Of a stretch of DNA of 9,508 nucleotides, positions 7,387 to 9,508 are shown piece after piece (the stretch's first letter is position 1; each line of letters opens with the position of its first letter). Position numbers and translations under genes: made by a program. Below the pieces are notes generated by a model. It saw only the letters and a list, made by a program, of their open reading frames with translations, was not told the origin of the DNA and ran no database searches. The stretch spans positions 1-9,508 of the forward strand of contig JAGVWD010000038.1 of the NCBI GenBank assembly GCA_018304445.1, read 5' to 3'. This stretch comes from Candidatus Iainarchaeum sp. Its GTDB lineage: Archaea; Iainarchaeota; Iainarchaeia; Iainarchaeales; JAXPJC01.

Positions 7387-7542
7387 TCAGCCCCTGAGGA
7401 ATACGACTATCCCTATTACCATCAGAATCAGCCCGAAATACGGATTTATTATGTTAATGGGCGCCGGAAATTCAGGCAGATAGGTGCCAACGCCAAGCCC
7501 AATCAAAAACATTCCAACAGCATGCGCCGAATCAGTCGCCAT
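7387..7542 (-). CDS. Small membrane protein, 51 residues, unrecognised
   Basis: ATG at 7542 to TGA at 7387 encodes 51 residues starting MATDSAHAVGMFLIG. There are two hydrophobic stretches, about residues 8-22 (AVGMFLIGLGVGTYL) and 36-49 (FGLILMVIGIVVFL), joined by a Pro/Asn-rich turn (PEFPAPINIINP), and the C-terminus is LRG. That is a helical hairpin membrane protein with no obvious soluble domain. The start is well supported by GGAGG (7550-7554) exactly seven bases upstream, the strongest ribosome site in the window. It lies 17 bp before the metallophosphoesterase and appears to lead its operon. No family is recognised. The ribosome site, the spacing and the amphipathic layout make it more than a chance reading frame. 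Confidence 0.7.
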   Translation of the reverse strand: MATDSAHAVGMFLIGLGVGTYLPEFPAPINIINPYFGLILMVIGIVVFLRG

Positions 7543-7549
7543 TGTATTG

Positions 7550-7554
7550 CCTCC
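7550..7554 (-). promoter_or_regulatory. Strong Shine-Dalgarno site of the small membrane protein gene
   Basis: The minus strand reads GGAGG, with seven bases to the ATG at 7542. It fixes the start of a gene that would otherwise be too short to call with confidence. Confidence 0.75.
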
Positions 7555-7565
7555 TTGATTTCTCC

Positions 7566-7589
7566 AATAATTAATGCAAGGTAATTATT
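7566..7589. repeat. Inverted repeat, 8-bp arms, before the small membrane protein gene
   Basis: AATAATTA (7566-7573) and TAATTATT (7582-7589) are perfect reverse complements separated by 8 bp. The element lies between the Lrp-type gene and the small membrane protein gene and overlaps a TATA-like sequence. A+T-rich dyads of this kind are typical targets of Lrp/AsnC regulators, but the low complexity means chance is possible. Confidence 0.4.
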
Positions 7590-7592
7590 AAA
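7585..7592 (-). promoter_or_regulatory. Candidate TATA box for the small protein-phosphoesterase-lipid gene run
   Basis: TTTAATAA on the minus strand would place transcription start near 7562, giving a leader of about 20 bases that holds the GGAGG site. This is the only well-placed box before the five-gene run, although a weaker internal promoter in the 50-bp gap before the VTT gene cannot be excluded. Confidence 0.4.
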
Positions 7593-7601
7593 TCTATTTA
7601 T

Positions 7602-7934
7602 TCAGCCTTTTGCGTGTTTTGATTTGATGTTCAGATCCTGCCTCAGCACAATGAATGATTTTGTTTCCATAACCCCTGAAATCCTCCTTATTGTATCTAT
7701 GAGCCTGTTCATTTTCTCGTGGCTCTGCGCCTCCCCGAAGCAGATTATGTCATATTCCCCGGAAACCTCGCAGATGTGGTTTATCTCATATGGCAGCGCC
7801 TTGAGCCTTTTTATCATTTCCCTCGCATCAACCGCAGGCTTCAGCCTGATGCATATTATTGCGCGGTAATCGAATTCGGTGTTTGTTTCAATCCCGAATT
7901 TTATTATTGTGCCGGAATCCAGCATCCTTTTCAC
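7602..7934 (-). CDS. Lrp/AsnC-type regulator, truncated: effector-binding (RAM) domain only
   Basis: From the GTG at 7934 this frame gives 110 residues. It begins KRMLDSGTIIKF, which is the end of the helix-turn-helix and the linker in Lrp/AsnC regulators, and continues through a full ferredoxin-like RAM domain: a first strand with DYRAIICIRLKP (near 22-33), the conserved glycine segment VSGEYDIICFG (near 58-68), and a final strand TKSFIVLRQD. RAM domains form dimers and octamers and bind amino acids or other small ligands. Extending the frame upstream gives only a few residues (AGLRHRV), and the first DNA-binding helices lie in another frame (7945-8004). The gene therefore looks broken by a deletion with frameshift. 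It could instead be expressed from the GTG as a stand-alone RAM protein, a class known in archaea, but no good ribosome site precedes that codon. The downstream domain shows no further damage. Confidence 0.7.
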   Translation of the reverse strand: MKRMLDSGTIIKFGIETNTEFDYRAIICIRLKPAVDAREMIKRLKALPYEINHICEVSGEYDIICFGEAQSHEKMNRLIDTIRRISGVMETKSFIVLRQDLNIKSKHAKG

Positions 7935-7944
7935 GCGGTGCCTT

Positions 7945-8004
7945 AATCCTGCTGTTCTCCCTCAGAAGCGAGAGTATTTTCCTGTCGGTTTCATCGGCTT
8001 TCAT
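7945..8004 (-). pseudogene. Out-of-frame 5' fragment of the Lrp/AsnC regulator (first helix of the HTH)
   Basis: ATG at 8004 starts MKADETDRKILSLLRENSRI, the standard N-terminal helix of Lrp/AsnC proteins (the DxxDRxIL...L...RI pattern). After Ile20 the family would have about 16 residues for the second and recognition helices before RHRVKRM. Here only one base separates the two blocks, and RHRVKRM is in another frame. A loss of 3n+2 bases, near 47, would explain both the missing helices and the shift. Continuing in this frame gives a sequence without similarity to the family. Whether the lesion is biological or an assembly error cannot be told from one sequence. Confidence 0.65.
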
Positions 8005-8026
8005 CAGAGAAGCAGATACGAAATTG

Positions 8027-8034
8027 TTTAAAAA
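8027..8034 (-). promoter_or_regulatory. Candidate TATA box of the Lrp/AsnC gene (leaderless)
   Basis: TTTTTAAA on the minus strand is centred about 26 bp before the ATG at 8004, so transcription would begin at or next to the start codon. No ribosome site precedes that ATG, as expected for a leaderless archaeal transcript. The T-run may also help terminate prs transcripts. Confidence 0.45.
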
Positions 8035-8065
8035 CCTTCCTGAAATTACGGATTTCGTTTTTCAT

Positions 8066-9025
8066 TCATTTCTTGATTCCCCTGGTTTCAAACAGCTCTG
8101 AAACTGACTTGTTCGCGTGGATGTTCCCTATTGCCTTCGCGAGAATCTCCGAAACCGAAAGGACCCTGATCTTGCCAATTATCCTTTCATCGGCAATCGG
8201 GATGGTATCCGTAACAATAAGCTCCTTTATTGGCGCAGCATCCAGCTTTTCCATGGCATTTCCCGCAAGTATTGCATGCGTAACAGCAACATAAATGCCC
8301 CCTGCGCCGTTTTCCTTCAGAATTTTCGCGGCATTTACAATCGTGCCCCCGGTGCTTATCTCATCATCAATTATTGCAATGTTTCGGCCTGCAACCTCCC
8401 CAATTAGTGAAACGGTTTCCACTTCATCATGCACCCCGCGCTTTTTGCTTATTACAGCCATTTCCGCATCAAGCAATCTAGCAAAATCCCTCGCGCCCTT
8501 CGCGCTTCCTACATCAGGCGCAACAACTGTGAGGTCGAGCAGTTTCTTGCCCCGCAGATAATTCAGGATCAAAGGCTCTGCTGTAAGGTTGTCAAGAGGT
8601 ATATTGAAAAATCCCTGCACCTGGCCTGAATGCAGATCTATGACAACAACCCTGTCCGCGCCCGCAGCAGTAAGCAAATCAGCGACCAGTTTTGCAGTAA
8701 TGGGCTCTCTGCTCTCAGTTTTCCTGTCCTGCCTCCTGTATCCGTAAAACGGCATAACTGCGGTGATGCGCCCGGCGCTCGCGCGCTTTGCGGCATCAAT
8801 CATTATGAGAAGCTCCATTATGTTCTCATTCGCGGGATTGCATGTCGGCTGCACAAGAAAAACGTCCTTTCCCCTTATGTTCTCAAGGAACTGCACATAT
8901 GTTTCATTGTCCGCAAACCTCTCGATTTTTATTTTTCCCGGTTCAATTCCGAGATGCCCCGCAATGCGTTCCGTGAGCCTGGGGTTTGCGCTTCCTGAAA
9001 ACAGAACAAGGTCAAAATTCTCCAT
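8066..9025 (-). CDS. prs: Ribose-phosphate pyrophosphokinase (PRPP synthetase)
   Basis: Transfers pyrophosphate from ATP to ribose 5-phosphate, making PRPP for purine, pyrimidine, histidine and tryptophan synthesis in the cytosol. The 319 residues cover the whole family. Visible motifs are SGSANPRL near 10-17, RFADNE at 36-41, the ATP-site PFYGYRRQDRK at 92-102, DLHSGQVQGFF at 130-140, the flexible-loop basic residues K194 K195 R196, the PRPP loop IAIIDDEISTGGT at 216-228, and TDTIP at 272-276. The PRPP loop has DDEISTGGT where many bacterial enzymes have DDMIDTGGT, a form seen in archaeal members. The ATG at 9025 is preceded by GGGGAGAGGA, a purine-rich ribosome site ending right at the start. 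It is divergent from the HAD-like gene and followed after 61 bp by the broken Lrp gene. Confidence 0.96.
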   Translation of the reverse strand: MENFDLVLFSGSANPRLTERIAGHLGIEPGKIKIERFADNETYVQFLENIRGKDVFLVQPTCNPANENIMELLIMIDAAKRASAGRITAVMPFYGYRRQDRKTESREPITAKLVADLLTAAGADRVVVIDLHSGQVQGFFNIPLDNLTAEPLILNYLRGKKLLDLTVVAPDVGSAKGARDFARLLDAEMAVISKKRGVHDEVETVSLIGEVAGRNIAIIDDEISTGGTIVNAAKILKENGAGGIYVAVTHAILAGNAMEKLDAAPIKELIVTDTIPIADERIIGKIRVLSVSEILAKAIGNIHANKSVSELFETRGIKK

Positions 9026-9057
9026 TCCTCTCCCCGAAAAAACAATAATGGCTTCAG

Positions 9058-9066
9058 TTTTTATAG
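9058..9066. promoter_or_regulatory. Shared TATA element of the divergent prs and HAD-like genes
   Basis: TTTTTATAG on the plus strand is centred about 27 bp before the ATG at 9090, predicting a leaderless HAD-like transcript. Read on the minus strand, CTATAAAAA predicts a prs start near 9036 with a leader of about 10 bases that is just the ribosome site. The 64-bp gap has no second equally good box, so one element may serve both directions. Confidence 0.45.
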
Positions 9067-9089
9067 CTTTGTTTTCCTATTCTTTAATT

Positions 9090-9508
9090 ATGCCCAAATT
9101 GGATCTGATTCCAGAGCAGCAGCTCAAAAAGCACGCGCTTGTCTTCTGCCTTGACAATGTTCTGATTCCGGGGGATATTGCGCAGAAGATAAACAGAAAT
9201 GAGATTGAGGAAATTCTGCAGAACCTCCGCGAAATGGAGCTTCGCTATAAAAATTTCCGCGTTTTTGCAGTTTCAGGGGCAAAAGCCCGGGAGGCAAAAG
9301 GCATAATAGCGGAAAACGGCCTGAATGCATACTTTGATGACGCAAATATTTTCGGGGTTACGCAATCCTATATAGATTCTAAGGAAGCAATTGACAAGGA
9401 GCGCTATAAGATTGAGCTGCAGAAAAACCCGAGATTTCGGGATGAGTTCTTCAAGCAGTATGCGATTGACAAGGAAATAATAGAAAAGCGCGGCATTCCC
9501 CGCGAGAA
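9090..9508 (+). CDS. HAD-like protein, N-terminal part (3' end outside window)
   Basis: The ATG at 9090 opens a frame that runs off the window, giving 139 full codons. VFCLDNVLIPG (residues 18-28) sits where HAD phosphatases have their first motif (hhhDxDxT). FRVFAVSGAKAREAKGI (56-72) resembles the second motif, with S62. AYFDDANIFG and a long charged helical region follow. In the first motif the nucleophilic Asp position reads Cys20, while the second Asp (D22) is kept, so ordinary HAD phosphatase chemistry is doubtful. Motifs III and IV would lie beyond the edge. The call rests on motif pattern only; a different Rossmann-like protein is possible. Transcription appears leaderless from the TATA element shared with prs. 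Confidence 0.6.
   Translation, partial: MPKLDLIPEQQLKKHALVFCLDNVLIPGDIAQKINRNEIEEILQNLREMELRYKNFRVFAVSGAKAREAKGIIAENGLNAYFDDANIFGVTQSYIDSKEAIDKERYKIELQKNPRFRDEFFKQYAIDKEIIEKRGIPRE

Noticed and set aside
8042..8056. Inverted repeat GAAAT/ATTTC after prs as a hairpin terminator
   Set aside because: The stem is only 5 bp and A+T-rich, and the T-run lies several bases further on; archaeal terminators do not need such a hairpin.
1..9508. CRISPR array, tRNA or rRNA gene, insertion sequence
   Set aside because: No regularly spaced repeats, no cloverleaf or conserved rRNA segments, no transposase frame and no terminal inverted repeats were seen around the A+T-rich fusion gene.

Overview
The window looks like part of an archaeal chromosome. 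The evidence is a complete Lhr-type superfamily 2 helicase, a CDP-alcohol phosphatidyltransferase of the type that makes archaeal ether lipids, a DUF362-ferredoxin protein, and AT-rich TATA boxes about 25-27 bp before predicted transcription starts, some of which coincide with the start codon (leaderless). The short, tightly packed genes would suit a small-genome (DPANN-like) archaeon, but no marker here fixes the lineage. TGA and TAA are used as ordinary stops.

Layout. Bases 1-147 (+) hold the 3' end of a cupin gene, convergent with the helicase gene lhr (152-2749, -). Next comes an A+T-rich segment carrying a 523-residue fusion (2821-4392, -): an N-terminal P-loop kinase-like domain, then a zinc-ribbon/PP-loop domain of the N-acetyl sugar amidotransferase type. 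Its promoter region has a TATA box abutting a 19-bp palindrome. Upstream lies a compact minus-strand run that may be one transcription unit (7542 down to 4465): a 51-residue membrane protein, a metallophosphoesterase, a VTT/DedA-like membrane protein, a CDP-alcohol phosphatidyltransferase and DUF362-ferredoxin. The last three abut or overlap by 4 bp.

The right end holds an Lrp/AsnC regulator whose helix-turn-helix is broken by an apparent deletion with frameshift (7602-8004, -), ribose-phosphate pyrophosphokinase (8066-9025, -), and the start of a divergent HAD-like gene (9090 to the window edge, +). The last two appear to share one TATA element.

How the genes fit: the VTT, phosphatidyltransferase and small membrane genes point to membrane or lipid work, with the metallophosphoesterase and DUF362-ferredoxin as co-transcribed partners of unknown substrate. 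Prs supplies PRPP for nucleotide synthesis. The most unusual item is the kinase/PP-loop fusion, which stands out in architecture, base composition and its own putative operator.
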